Shown: one piece after another, positions 1 through 8,060 of the stretch
How positions within the stretch are numbered: position 1 is the first letter of the stretch
How the letters are laid out: every line of letters starts with the position of its first letter
Source: Anaeromyxobacter dehalogenans 2CP-1
GTDB lineage: Bacteria; Myxococcota; Myxococcia; Myxococcales; Anaeromyxobacteraceae
Direction of reading: 5' to 3'
Assembly: GCF_000022145.1 (NCBI RefSeq)
Contig: NC_011891.1
Coordinates: 372,001 to 436,000, forward strand
Length of the DNA: 64,000 bases
Made by a program: the position numbers and the translations under genes
Notes under the pieces: generated by a model
Seen by the model: the letters and a program-made list of their open reading frames with translations, nothing else
Database searches by the model: none
What the model was told of the DNA's origin: nothing

Positions 1-1
1 T

Positions 2-415
2 TCTGCGCTCCTCTGGGCCGCGCTCGGGCGCCGGGTCGGGGTCCGGTCGGCGCTGATCACCGCGCACCTCGTCCAGGCGGCGGGCATGGCGCTCCCATCG
101 CTGTCCTCCGCAGCGTGGGCCGCGCTCGCCGGCGCGGCGCTGTTCGGAGGAACGTTCATCGGGATCACCACGCTGACCGTGGCGGCCGCGCGCGAGATCC
201 GCCCGCAGGCGCTGGGGCGCGCGGTGGGAACGCTCACCGCCATCTACGGGGTCGGGCAGATCGTCGGTCCGCTGGCAGCCGGAGCCGTCGCGCAGCGCTT
301 GGGGGACCCGAGGCCCGCCGTCCTCGGCGCGTCCGCCGCCGTCGCCATCGGGGCCCTCGTCCTCCTCATCCCCTCGCGTGCATCGCTGGCGTCGAGAACG
401 GAACCGAACGCGTGA
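2..415 (+). CDS. MFS transporter, YbfB/YjiJ-like, C-terminal part (5' end outside window)
   Basis: The reading frame is open from the first bases of the window, so only about the last 137 residues are present. They contain several hydrophobic membrane segments, the conserved GGTFIGITTL stretch and GxxVGPLxAG, which are typical of the C-terminal half of YbfB/YjiJ-type major facilitator proteins. The role is probably proton-coupled export or import of a small molecule across the inner membrane, but the substrate cannot be read from this fragment. The gene ends 18 bp before the convergent transposase gene. Confidence 0.75.
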   Translation, partial: SALLWAALGRRVGVRSALITAHLVQAAGMALPSLSSAAWAALAGAALFGGTFIGITTLTVAAAREIRPQALGRAVGTLTAIYGVGQIVGPLAAGAVAQRLGDPRPAVLGASAAVAIGALVLLIPSRASLASRTEPNA

Positions 416-433
416 GCGCGACGACGGCGCGCG

Positions 434-1327
434 CTACCCGGGCGCGCAGCGCACGCCATGTGCCACACGCAGCCAGTACGTGCCGTTCGGGAACACCACG
501 TCGCGTAGCCCGGCGCGCAACGCCTTCAAGGCCTCGCGGTACTCGTTCAGGAACGACCTGAGCCGCCCGAGCGCCTCGATGCGCTTCCACTTGTCGCGCG
601 CGCCCACCCGCGGCCGGACGCCGCGGCGCGGCGCCACCGATGCCGGGCGGGCGGTCGGCTTCTGCGCGAGCACCCGGCGCACTCCGAGGAAGCTCCGGCC
701 CTCCGCCCGCATGCGCTCTGCGGCGAGCTGCTCGCGATCGGCGAGCGCCTGGGCGAGGCACTCCCGGAACTGCTGCACGTCGTCGAAGCCGGGAGGAAGC
801 GTGAGCTGGAGCTCGACGGACTCCGGCATGCTGCCGCCGGGGCGGAAGAAGTGCTCGGGCCGGCGCGCGACGAACTTCTCGCCACCGATCCGTTCGGGCG
901 ACGACCAGAGCCCGGGCCACTCCGATGCCGTCGGCACCAGCCCCGCGGCCACCGGGTTTGCGAGCGCGTATGCAAGCCGATCGATCACGTCTTCCGGCGT
1001 CGCGAGCGTCACGGCGCTGTAGCTCCCCGACGCCCAGAACGCCTCCCATCGGCCCAGCGCCGCGTTCAGCGACCGCGCCACGAGCGAGTCGAGGTACTGC
1101 TCGAACGCGGGCAAGCGCGCGCCGGGGTCGGTCACCACCAGGTGAAAGTGGTTCGAGAGCACGCAGAACCCGTGCAGGAGCAGCCCGTACCGGCGGAGGG
1201 CGACGCCGAGCACGTACAGGAACGTCTCGTTCACCATCTCCGAGGGCCGGAGGAGCAGCTCACGCTGCGCGCAGCGGCGCGTGACGTGGTAGGTGACTCC
1301 GGAGAGAATCTGGCGCGGTGCGGTCAT
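434..1327 (-). CDS. REP-associated tyrosine transposase-like protein (Y1/HUH family)
   Basis: A 297-residue protein whose N-terminal half carries the Y1-transposase signature: VLSNHFHLVV holds the HxH metal-binding pair, and LAYALANPVAAGL corresponds to the conserved YxxxNPVRAGL region of RAYT/IS200-like enzymes. These enzymes nick single-stranded DNA at REP-type hairpins. The C-terminal 130 residues are a basic extension. No IS200-type terminal hairpins or partner tnpB were seen, so it looks like a domesticated single-copy RAYT rather than an insertion sequence. The ATG at 1327 directly precedes the conserved N-terminal strand (PRQILSGVTYHVTRR). Confidence 0.8.
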   Translation of the reverse strand: MTAPRQILSGVTYHVTRRCAQRELLLRPSEMVNETFLYVLGVALRRYGLLLHGFCVLSNHFHLVVTDPGARLPAFEQYLDSLVARSLNAALGRWEAFWASGSYSAVTLATPEDVIDRLAYALANPVAAGLVPTASEWPGLWSSPERIGGEKFVARRPEHFFRPGGSMPESVELQLTLPPGFDDVQQFRECLAQALADREQLAAERMRAEGRSFLGVRRVLAQKPTARPASVAPRRGVRPRVGARDKWKRIEALGRLRSFLNEYREALKALRAGLRDVVFPNGTYWLRVAHGVRCAPG

Positions 1328-1462
1328 GCCTCGCGCCTCAGGCACACGCCGTGCCGACGGATGAGGCGCCCGATCCGCCTGCTTGCATCGAGGCGACGGT
1401 CCGAAACGCGGACGCACCGGCCGAAACGCATTACTCTGGGTCGGGGAGGGGAGGAGGCACGG

Positions 1463-1666
1463 ATGCCATACGTGAACATCAAGATCACCCGCGAGGGCGC
1501 GACCGCGGAGCAGAAGGCCACCCTCATCCGCAAGGTGACCGAGCTGCTCCGCGACGAGCTCGGGAAGAACCCGTCCACCACGGTCGTGGTCATCGACGAG
1601 GTGGACACGGACAACTGGGGCATCGGCGGGGAGTCGGTCACGGTCCGCCGCAAGCGCGGGAGCTGA
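1463..1666 (+). CDS. 4-oxalocrotonate tautomerase-family protein
   Basis: A 67-residue protein beginning Met-Pro. After Met removal Pro1 becomes the catalytic base, as in 4-oxalocrotonate tautomerase and its relatives. The length and the MPYVNIKITREG start, with two helices and a C-terminal strand, match the family. It would catalyse keto-enol tautomerisation of a small unsaturated acid; the substrate is unknown because no aromatic meta-cleavage genes are adjacent. The start follows a GGGGAGG(A)GG ribosome-binding sequence. The divergent transposase starts about 135 bp upstream. Confidence 0.85.
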   Translation: MPYVNIKITREGATAEQKATLIRKVTELLRDELGKNPSTTVVVIDEVDTDNWGIGGESVTVRRKRGS

Positions 1667-1712
1667 CGCGCGCTGCGGCCCCCCCGCCGGCGGCGACGCG
1701 AGGAATCGAGCC

Positions 1713-2492
1713 ATGCAACCCTGGGAGACGGTCGAACGCGCCCGCGCGCCGGACGGCACCGCGCTCGCGCTCGCGCGCCGCGGGGACGAGTGGGTGATCC
1801 GCGCCGCGGGCCACGTGCTCATGTCCTCGCGCGCCCACGGCTCCGAGGAGGCGCTCGCCGCGCTGGCCCTCGAGCGCTGCGCCCGCCCGCGCGCGGTGCT
1901 GCTCGGCGGCGTGGGTCTCGGCTTCACCCTGCGTGCATTGCTCGACCGCCTGCCGCCCGACGCGAAGGTGGTCGTGGCCGAGCTGGTCCCGGAGCTCGCC
2001 GCCTGGAACCGCGGCCCGGTGGCGGACCTCGCGGCCCGGCCGCTCGACGACCCGCGCGTGCGCCTCCAGCTCGGCGACGTGCTCGCCCGCATCGCCGAGG
2101 CGCGCGGCGCCTACGACGCGATCCTCCTCGACGTGGACAACGGCCCGTCCGCGCTCGCGCACGGCGCCAACCACCGCCTCTACGGCGAGGCGGGGATCCG
2201 CGCCTGCCGCGCGGCGCTGCGCCAGGGCGGCGTGCTCGCGGTCTGGTCGGCCGGGCCGGACGAGCGGTACCTGGCGCGGCTCGAGCGCGCCGGCCTCGAC
2301 GCCCGCGCGGTGACGGTCCCGGCGCGCGGCCCGGCCACGCAGGGCGGCGGCGGGGGCGGCGTGCGGCACGTGGTGTTCCTCGCGACCGCGCCGGCCCAGG
2401 GCGGCGGCGCACGCAGGCCCGGCTCACCGTCCCGCGACGGAGGCGCCGGACGCCGGCCCGGACCTCACGCCCGCGGCGCGCGCGGCCGCTGA
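1713..2492 (+). CDS. spermidine-synthase-like SAM-fold protein
   Basis: A 259-residue protein with a Rossmann methyltransferase core. GGVGLGFTLRALL is the SAM/dcSAM-binding glycine loop, VVVAELVPELAAWNR is the acidic strand-2 motif, and DAILLDVDNGP is the post-motif region seen in spermidine-synthase-like proteins. No strong polyamine pathway neighbour is present, so the aminopropyl acceptor (or a methyltransferase role) is not determined. The last 40 residues are low-complexity Gly/Arg/Pro. The 3' end overlaps that of the convergent oxyR gene by 28 bp. Confidence 0.7.
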   Translation: MQPWETVERARAPDGTALALARRGDEWVIRAAGHVLMSSRAHGSEEALAALALERCARPRAVLLGGVGLGFTLRALLDRLPPDAKVVVAELVPELAAWNRGPVADLAARPLDDPRVRLQLGDVLARIAEARGAYDAILLDVDNGPSALAHGANHRLYGEAGIRACRAALRQGGVLAVWSAGPDERYLARLERAGLDARAVTVPARGPATQGGGGGGVRHVVFLATAPAQGGGARRPGSPSRDGGAGRRPGPHARGARGR

Positions 2493-3436
2493 CGCTCGGA
2501 TCCCGCCGCCCGGCCCGCGGGCGCCGGGTACGCCGCCTTCACGGTGCCGGCGAGCCGCCGCAGCGCCTCGGCGATGGGCGAGCTGCGGCGCCACACCAGC
2601 GCGACGGTCCGGAACGGCGCCGGGTCGGCGAACGGGCGCAGGCGGAGGTCCGCGCGTCGCGTCTCGGTGGGGACCGCCAGCTCGGGCAGGAGCGTCACGC
2701 CGGCGCCGCCCGCGACCATCTGCGCGAGCGTCGAGAGGCTGGTCGCCCGGAACTCCAGCTCGCGAGTGCGCGCGCGAGAGCAGAACGCCAGCGCCTGCTC
2801 GCGCAGGCAGTGCCCGTCCTCGAGCAGCAGCACGCTCGCGTCGCGCAGCTCGGCGGCGGAGGCCGGCTCTCGCGCCACGCCGAGCGGGTGCCCGGGGGGC
2901 GTCGCGAGCACGAACGCGTCGCGCGCCACCGGCGCCACCTCCACGTCGCCGAGCTCCGCCTCCACCGCGAGCAGCGCCGCGTCGAGCGTGCCGGCGTGGA
3001 GGCTCCGGACCAGCTCGGCGGTGCGATCCTCGAGCCAGGTGAGGTGCAGCGCGGGGTAGGCCGCGCGGAGCGCGGGCGCGATGGCGGGCAGGAGATAGGG
3101 CGAGATGGTCGGGATGACCCCGACGCGCAGCGCCCCCGCGAGCGGATCCCCGGCCCGGCGCGCAGCCTCCAGCAGGTCGTCCGCCTGGAGCAGCAGGCGG
3201 CGCATCTGCTCGAGCAGCGGCCGCCCCGCCCCGGTGACGAGCACGCGCCGCCGGTCGCGCTCGAACAGGCGGAGGCCGAGCGCCGACTCGAGCTGCGCGA
3301 TCTGCGTGGAGAGCGAGGGCTGGGCCACGCGGCAGCGCTCGGCCGCGCGGCGGAAGGAGAGCGTCTCCGCGACGGCGACCGCGTACTGCAGCTGGCGCAG
3401 CGAGAACGGGTGCGGGGGCAGGCGAGTGATAGCCAT
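2465..3436 (-). CDS. oxyR: hydrogen peroxide sensor-regulator OxyR
   Basis: A LysR-family regulator of 323 residues: winged helix-turn-helix over residues 10-70, then a periplasmic-binding-like sensor domain. The stretch EDGHCLREQALAFC places two cysteines (about C210 and C219) exactly as the redox-active C199/C208 pair of E. coli OxyR, which form a disulfide in response to peroxide. It is divergent from ahpC-ahpD, the standard OxyR target. Its ATG lies inside a four-box OxyR-type operator, which implies autoregulation. The last 20 residues are a basic, poorly conserved tail overlapping the neighbouring gene. Confidence 0.92.
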   Translation of the reverse strand: MAITRLPPHPFSLRQLQYAVAVAETLSFRRAAERCRVAQPSLSTQIAQLESALGLRLFERDRRRVLVTGAGRPLLEQMRRLLLQADDLLEAARRAGDPLAGALRVGVIPTISPYLLPAIAPALRAAYPALHLTWLEDRTAELVRSLHAGTLDAALLAVEAELGDVEVAPVARDAFVLATPPGHPLGVAREPASAAELRDASVLLLEDGHCLREQALAFCSRARTRELEFRATSLSTLAQMVAGGAGVTLLPELAVPTETRRADLRLRPFADPAPFRTVALVWRRSSPIAEALRRLAGTVKAAYPAPAGRAAGSERQRPRAPRA

Positions 3437-3465
3437 GGACTAACAACGTAATCGAAACGATGTAA
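3429..3465. promoter_or_regulatory. candidate OxyR operator between oxyR and ahpC
   Basis: Four tetranucleotides sit at strict 11-bp intervals: ATAG (3429), CTAA (3440), ATCG (3451) and GTAA (3462), each separated by 7 bp. This is the ATAG-N7-CTAT-N7-ATAG-N7-CTAT register of OxyR sites, with the first two boxes best conserved. It covers the oxyR start codon, which fits repression of oxyR and activation of ahpC. Confidence 0.6.
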
Positions 3466-3552
3466 TGGCTCAATCAGAAGCCCGCGGGCATGTTGTGTCC
3501 CGTCGCGGCGATGGACGCCGCGCCCGAACCGATTCGACGAGGAGAGACACCG

Positions 3553-4089
3553 ATGCTGACCGTGGGCGACCGCTTCCCCGAGTTCTCGCTGCAGGCCGTG
3601 ACCAGCCTGGAGAGCGGCAACGAGTTCGAGACCCTCACGCAGGCGAGCCACCCGGGCAAGTGGAAGGTGGTGTTCCTCTGGCCGATGGACTTCACCTTCA
3701 TCTGCCCGACCGAGATCGCCGAGTTCGGCCGCCGCAACGGCGAGTTCCAGGACCGCGACACCCAGGTGCTCGGGGCGAGCATCGACACCCACTACGTCCA
3801 CCTCGCCTGGCGCAAGAGCCACCCTGATCTGAAGCACCTGCCCTTCCCCATGCTCGCCGACACCCGGCGCGAGCTCTCGAGCGCGCTCGGCGTGCTGCAC
3901 AGGGACGGCGTGGCGCTCCGCGCGACGTTCATCGTCGACCCGGAGGGCGTCATCCGGCACGTGTCGGTGAACGACCTCTCGGTCGGGCGCAACGTGGACG
4001 AGGTCCTCCGCACGCTCGACGCCCTGCAGACGGACGAGCTCTGCCCCTGCAACTGGAAGAAGGGCGAGTCCACGCTCCAGGTGGCCTGA
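3553..4089 (+). CDS. ahpC: alkyl hydroperoxide reductase subunit C, peroxiredoxin AhpE/AhpC type
   Basis: A 178-residue typical two-Cys peroxiredoxin. DFTFICPTE contains the peroxidatic cysteine (about C51) with its Thr/Pro environment, and ELCPCNW near the C-terminus carries the resolving cysteine (C164 or C166). It reduces H2O2, organic peroxides and peroxynitrite in the cytoplasm. The ATG at 3553 follows GAGGAGAGA; an upstream in-frame ATG at 3490 lacks a comparable site. It is followed after 3 bp by ahpD, and no ahpF is present, so AhpD is the likely electron donor, as in the mycobacterial system. Confidence 0.93.
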   Translation: MLTVGDRFPEFSLQAVTSLESGNEFETLTQASHPGKWKVVFLWPMDFTFICPTEIAEFGRRNGEFQDRDTQVLGASIDTHYVHLAWRKSHPDLKHLPFPMLADTRRELSSALGVLHRDGVALRATFIVDPEGVIRHVSVNDLSVGRNVDEVLRTLDALQTDELCPCNWKKGESTLQVA

Positions 4090-4092
4090 GCC

Positions 4093-4653
4093 ATGGCCGC
4101 CCTCGACGCGATCCGGGAGGCGCTCCCCGAGCCGGCCCGGGACATCAAGCTGAACCTGCAGGCGGTGCTGCAGCCCGGGACGCTCACCCCGGCGCAGCGC
4201 TGGGGCGTCGCGGTGGCGACGGCCGCGGCGGCCCGCAACGAGCGGCTGCTCGCGGCGGCCCTCGCCGACGCGCGGGCGGAGGTCGAGCCCGCCGTCATCG
4301 AGGACGCGCTCGCGGCCGCGGCGGTGATGGCGATGAACAACGTGTACTACCGGTTCCGCCACATGGTCGGGAAGGCGTCGTACGCGGAGAAGCCGGCGCG
4401 CCTGCGCATGAACCGGCTGGTGAAGCCGGCCGCGAGCAAGGTGGACTTCGAGCTCTTCGCGCTCGCGGTCAGCGCGGTGAACGGGTGCGAGACGTGCGTG
4501 CGCTCGCACGAGCAGGTGGTGGTCGCCGGCGGCCTCTCGGAGGACCAGGTCCACGAGGCCGTCCGGATCGCCGCGGTCCTGCACGCGGCGGCGGTCTCGC
4601 TCGAGCTCGCCGGGTACGCCGCGGTCCCGTCCGCGGCGGCCGCGGCCGGGTAG
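4093..4653 (+). CDS. ahpD: alkylhydroperoxidase AhpD
   Basis: A 186-residue all-helical protein of the carboxymuconolactone decarboxylase/AhpD family. GCETCVRSHE holds the CxxC redox pair and the downstream histidine that relays electrons (from lipoylated proteins in mycobacteria) to AhpC. It lies 3 bp after ahpC and is certainly co-transcribed. The motif context NNVYYRFRHMVG is highly typical of AhpD. The pair is divergent from oxyR and should be peroxide-induced. Confidence 0.93.
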   Translation: MAALDAIREALPEPARDIKLNLQAVLQPGTLTPAQRWGVAVATAAAARNERLLAAALADARAEVEPAVIEDALAAAAVMAMNNVYYRFRHMVGKASYAEKPARLRMNRLVKPAASKVDFELFALAVSAVNGCETCVRSHEQVVVAGGLSEDQVHEAVRIAAVLHAAAVSLELAGYAAVPSAAAAAG

Positions 4654-4654
4654 G

Positions 4655-6598
4655 CTACGCGGCCCGGAAGTACCCCGCCGCCTCCGTCGCGAGGAGGGTG
4701 GCGCGGGCGACGGACTCCGCCTCGCGGCGGCATGCGTCCGCCCGGACCGGATCGCCTGCGCGCTCCCAGTGCGCCGCGATCCGGCCCGGCGCGCCGCCGG
4801 TCGCCGCGAGCACCTCGGCGGCGCGGCCGTGCAGGAAGCCCCGCAGCGGCGCCGGGGTGGCGGCCACCACCGCCTCCGCGAGCAGATCGTGGCCGAAGGC
4901 GGCGCCGCGGACGAGCTGCGCTGCCTCGAGCTCGCTCCACCCCACCGCCACGTCCATCGCGCGCGCCTCCACCACGGCCGCCGCGCGCTCCAGCGTGAAG
5001 TCCGTGCCGAGCACGCCGAGCGCCCGCGCGAGCTGGAGCGCCGGCGCGGAGAGCCGCTCGAAGCGCGCGCGCAGCAGCGCCTCCAGCCGCGGCGGCGTGC
5101 GATCCGGGATCCCGCGCTCCACGGCGCCGGTCTCCACGAGGTGCTTCACCGTCTCGAGCGCGAACAGCGGGCTCCCGCCCGCGTAGCGCGCCACCTCGGC
5201 CGCCACCCGCTCGATCCCCGGCACGTCCAGGCTCCGGACCAGCTCCTCCACCGCGTCGTCCGCGAGCGGCTCGAGCTCGAGGTACAGCGCGCGCCCCGCC
5301 TCGGCGAGCGCGCGGATGTGCGCGAGCACCTCCGGCGCCATCTCCGCGGTCCGGAAGCAGTGCACGGTGCGGAGCGGCGTCTCGGCGTCGCGCAGGAGCT
5401 GCTCCAGCACGTAGGCCCCGGCCGCGGCGCTGGCCGGATCGACGAACTGCGTGTCGTCGAAGCCGAGCGCGTCGAACCCGGCCCGGAACGCGACCCGCAT
5501 CGCCTCGAGCTTCGCGTTCCAGAAGCGGACGCGATCCGCCTCGGTGGCGAGCGGGCCGGGCGAGGGCCCGAGCTCGGGGAGCATCCGCGCCAGCTCCGTC
5601 CGCACCCACGGCGGCAGCGCCACGCCGGCCGAGGCGAGCGCGCCGAGCGTCTCGCGGAACGTGCGCGCATGCGTGCCGTACGGCACGGCGCGGTCGCCGG
5701 GCCGGCCCTCGAAGAAGAGCGGCCGGGCGTGCGTGGAGAGGAAGTCCTGCATGAGCCGGCTCTTCCCGACGCCCGGCGCGCCGCCGAGGGCGATGCCCTT
5801 GCCGGCGGCCCAGGCCTCCTCCATGAGCGCCCACTCGCGCTCGCGGCCGGCGAGCGCCGGCGGCCGCGTCACCGACAGTGGAAGCGCCGCCGGGCTGCCC
5901 GCCCGGGCCGGGACGCGCCGCCCGCGCGCCACCTCCTCGGCGAGGCGGACCGTCTCCGGCGACGGCTCCACCCCGAGCGCGTCGCGAAGCGCGGCGCGGC
6001 AGCGCTCGTACGCGGCGAGCGCCGCGGCCCGGTCGCCGCCCAGGTAGCGCAGCCGGATCTCGAGGCGGTGCGCCTCCTCGGAGAGTGGCTCGAGCGCCAG
6101 CGCGCGCTGGGCCTGCGCGAGCGCCGCGCCGAGCTGGCCCGCCGCCTCGAGCCGGGCCGCCGCCGCCAGCGCCGCGTCGAGGCGCGCGGCGTCGAGCGAG
6201 CGGCGCGCGCCGGCCAGCCACTCCGACAGCTCCGGCGCCTCGTCCAGGTCGACCCCGTCGAGGAGCCGCCCGTCCGGCCAGGCCGCGTCCGGGCGCGTCG
6301 GGTCGCGCGCATCCACGGTCACCCTCGGTGAGAGCTCGAGCGGGTCACCGGCGCCGACCAGGTCCCCTGCCGCGGCCTCGCGCAGCCGGCGCAGCAGCTG
6401 GCGAAGGTTGGCGCGGGCCGTCTTCTCCGGCGAGTCCGGCCACAGCAGCCCCGCAGCGCGCGAGCGCGGCTGCGGACCGTCGATGGCGAGGAGCGCGAGC
6501 AGCGCCGCCGTGCGACGATCCAGCCGGACCGGCTCGGTCGCGCCCGCGAGCCGGGGTGCGCCGAGCAGGTGAAGGGTCCAGTTCGGTGAGGCGGGCAT
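4655..6598 (-). CDS. SARP/BTAD-type transcriptional regulator with AAA ATPase domain
   Basis: About 647 residues. The N-terminus (LHLLGAPRLAG...LDRRTAALLALLAI) is an OmpR-like winged helix of the SARP class, followed by a bacterial transcriptional activator (BTAD) helical domain (RRSLDAARLDAAL...AYERCRAALRDALGVEPSPET). GGAPGVGKSRLM near residue 270 is a Walker A loop of an STAND/AAA-type ATPase, and the C-terminal third is helical. Such proteins act as signal-dependent activators, often near their targets. Of two tandem ATGs (6601, 6598), the second has better spacing from AGGA. The 3' end abuts ahpD convergently. Confidence 0.8.
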   Translation of the reverse strand: MPASPNWTLHLLGAPRLAGATEPVRLDRRTAALLALLAIDGPQPRSRAAGLLWPDSPEKTARANLRQLLRRLREAAAGDLVGAGDPLELSPRVTVDARDPTRPDAAWPDGRLLDGVDLDEAPELSEWLAGARRSLDAARLDAALAAAARLEAAGQLGAALAQAQRALALEPLSEEAHRLEIRLRYLGGDRAAALAAYERCRAALRDALGVEPSPETVRLAEEVARGRRVPARAGSPAALPLSVTRPPALAGREREWALMEEAWAAGKGIALGGAPGVGKSRLMQDFLSTHARPLFFEGRPGDRAVPYGTHARTFRETLGALASAGVALPPWVRTELARMLPELGPSPGPLATEADRVRFWNAKLEAMRVAFRAGFDALGFDDTQFVDPASAAAGAYVLEQLLRDAETPLRTVHCFRTAEMAPEVLAHIRALAEAGRALYLELEPLADDAVEELVRSLDVPGIERVAAEVARYAGGSPLFALETVKHLVETGAVERGIPDRTPPRLEALLRARFERLSAPALQLARALGVLGTDFTLERAAAVVEARAMDVAVGWSELEAAQLVRGAAFGHDLLAEAVVAATPAPLRGFLHGRAAEVLAATGGAPGRIAAHWERAGDPVRADACRREAESVARATLLATEAAGYFRAA

Positions 6599-6601
6599 CA
6601 T

Positions 6602-7034
6602 CTCTTCCTGGGGCGGTGAAGCGTGGGTTTCTCGCCTACCTCTCGCCGGACCCGAACGGGCCATTGGGGCTGTGCCCGACCAGGGGGCGCCTTGTGCCGC
6701 TTCCACCCGACCCTGAGTCGTTTGCTCTTCGCCCGGAGTCGTTTGTACCTGCTTCGCGCCCCGCCCGAGGCGTCGCGCCCCCTCGCCCGCACTCGCCGGA
6801 TGGCCCGCACGCCCGCGCGCGCTCCTCACCCAGTCGCGCTCCTCACCCAGAGTCGTTCGGCCTGCTCCTCACCCAGAGTCGTTTGAGCCCAAGCCGTCTC
6901 ATCCTCCCCGCCCCATCCGGTCCCCCCACACCCCCGCCCCTCCTGGCGCCCGTCACGCGCCGGTCACGCCCCCGGTCCTATGACCCGCACTGGCCGGGCC
7001 CCGTGGCCCGCGCCGTTCCCTGGGGGGGAAACAC
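6602..7034. promoter_or_regulatory. long divergent intergenic region with repeated GAGTCGTTTG boxes
   Basis: This 433-bp region separates the SARP-type gene from the LuxR-type pair. It contains GAGTCGTTTG at 6715 and 6736 (21 bp apart) and ACCCAGAGTCGTTYG at 6845 and 6871, plus a degenerate copy (ACCCAGTCGCG) at 6828. The same box occurs twice, in reverse orientation and 21 bp apart, upstream of the PrpR-like activator at 63431-63465. The regular helical phasing suggests binding sites for a dimeric regulator. A weak GG-N10-GC element is at 6945-6958. No coding sequence is evident. Confidence 0.5.
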
Positions 7035-8060
7035 ATGATCCGCAGTCCCGAGGCTCACCCGTGCCGCGCGCTGCCGGCGCAAGGCGCCACGCCCGCGCGG
7101 CGATCGCTCCTGCGCCTGATCTCCGCGGACGCACCGGACGCGAGCGCGTCGGCGGGACGCGCCCCGGCCGGCCCCGCGCCGGCGGCGGTCGCGCGCGCCA
7201 TCGCCGACGCCGAGCGCCGCCCGCTGGCCTGGGTGGACCGGGACGGCGTGCTCCGGCTGGTGAACGCCGCCTTCGCGGCGCTGCTCGGGGCCGAGCCGGC
7301 GACGCTCGAGGGTCGCAGCGCCTGCGACCTGCTCTGCGCCGACGCGCCGGGCCGCGCCCAGGCCCTGCTGCGCGCGGCCTTCCGCGGCGCGCTGCACCGG
7401 ACCGACCTGACCGCCCTCCGCGGCGGCCGCGAGTACGGCCTCAAGGTCGAGCTCGCGGCGGTGGGCCGCGGCGCCTCGGCGGCGCTGTGCATCGACGTGC
7501 ACGAGGTGGTGGAGCGCGCGCCGCCGCCGGTGGCGTGCGGCGCGGCGGGGGACCTCGACTACCGCATCTCGGCCGGCGCGTCGGACTTCGGCCGGCTCCT
7601 GGCGCTGTCGGGCGCGGGTGCCGAGGCGGCGCTGCGGGTCGGGCGCCGCTGCCACGAGGTGCTCCATGGGCGGCCCTCGCCGTGCCCGGGCTGCCCGGCG
7701 CTGCGCGGCGGAGGCGAGGCGTGGCCGCGGGTGGAGGTGCGGCGCGCGGCGCGCACGCGTGGGTTCGAGGTCGCGACCGCCACGGCGCTGCCCGGCGACG
7801 AGGTCCTGGTCGCGGTGCGCCGCGTGGACGACGCGGCGCTCGCGGCGGTGCGGGAGGCGCGCACCGCGGAGCTGGTGCGCCGCTTCGAGCTCTCGCCGCG
7901 CGAGGAGGAGGTGCTCCGGCTGCTCCTCATCGGGCGCCAGGCGGCGGACATCGGCACGGCGCTCGGGATCACGCCACGCACCGCGAAGTTCCACCAGTCG
8001 AACGTGCTCCGGAAGCTCGGTGCGTCCTCGCGGCGCGACCTGCTGGGGCTCGCCTCGTGA
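7035..8060 (+). CDS. PAS-like, Cys-rich LuxR-type transcriptional regulator (first of a pair)
   Basis: A 341-residue protein. Residues ~55-150 look like a PAS sensor (PLAWVDRDGVLRLVNAAFAALLG). The middle holds a cysteine cluster, CHEVLHGRPSPCPGCP (C-x10-C-x2-C), that could bind a metal, cluster or haem. The C-terminus is a LuxR-type helix-turn-helix (LSPREEEVLRLLLIGRQAADIGTALGITPRTAKFHQSNVLRKLGASSRRDL). There is no receiver domain, so sensing is probably direct. Its stop overlaps the GTG of a paralogue (GTGA), so the two form one transcription unit. Cytochrome and porin genes follow. Confidence 0.72.
   Translation: MIRSPEAHPCRALPAQGATPARRSLLRLISADAPDASASAGRAPAGPAPAAVARAIADAERRPLAWVDRDGVLRLVNAAFAALLGAEPATLEGRSACDLLCADAPGRAQALLRAAFRGALHRTDLTALRGGREYGLKVELAAVGRGASAALCIDVHEVVERAPPPVACGAAGDLDYRISAGASDFGRLLALSGAGAEAALRVGRRCHEVLHGRPSPCPGCPALRGGGEAWPRVEVRRAARTRGFEVATATALPGDEVLVAVRRVDDAALAAVREARTAELVRRFELSPREEEVLRLLLIGRQAADIGTALGITPRTAKFHQSNVLRKLGASSRRDLLGLAS

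Noticed and set aside
434-1327. Complete IS200/IS605 insertion sequence.
   Set aside because: No tnpB and no terminal hairpins were found, and the long C-terminal extension fits a solitary RAYT protein instead.
6602-6900. CRISPR array suggested by the repeated ACCCAGAGTCGTTT boxes.
   Set aside because: Boxes are too short and irregularly spaced (21-26 bp and larger gaps), with no unique spacers of constant length and no cas genes.
6945-6958. Sigma-54 promoter for the LuxR-type pair (GG-N10-GC).
   Set aside because: The flanking bases match the consensus poorly (TGGCGC and CACGC) and GG-N10-GC is frequent by chance at this base composition, so it is mentioned only as weak.
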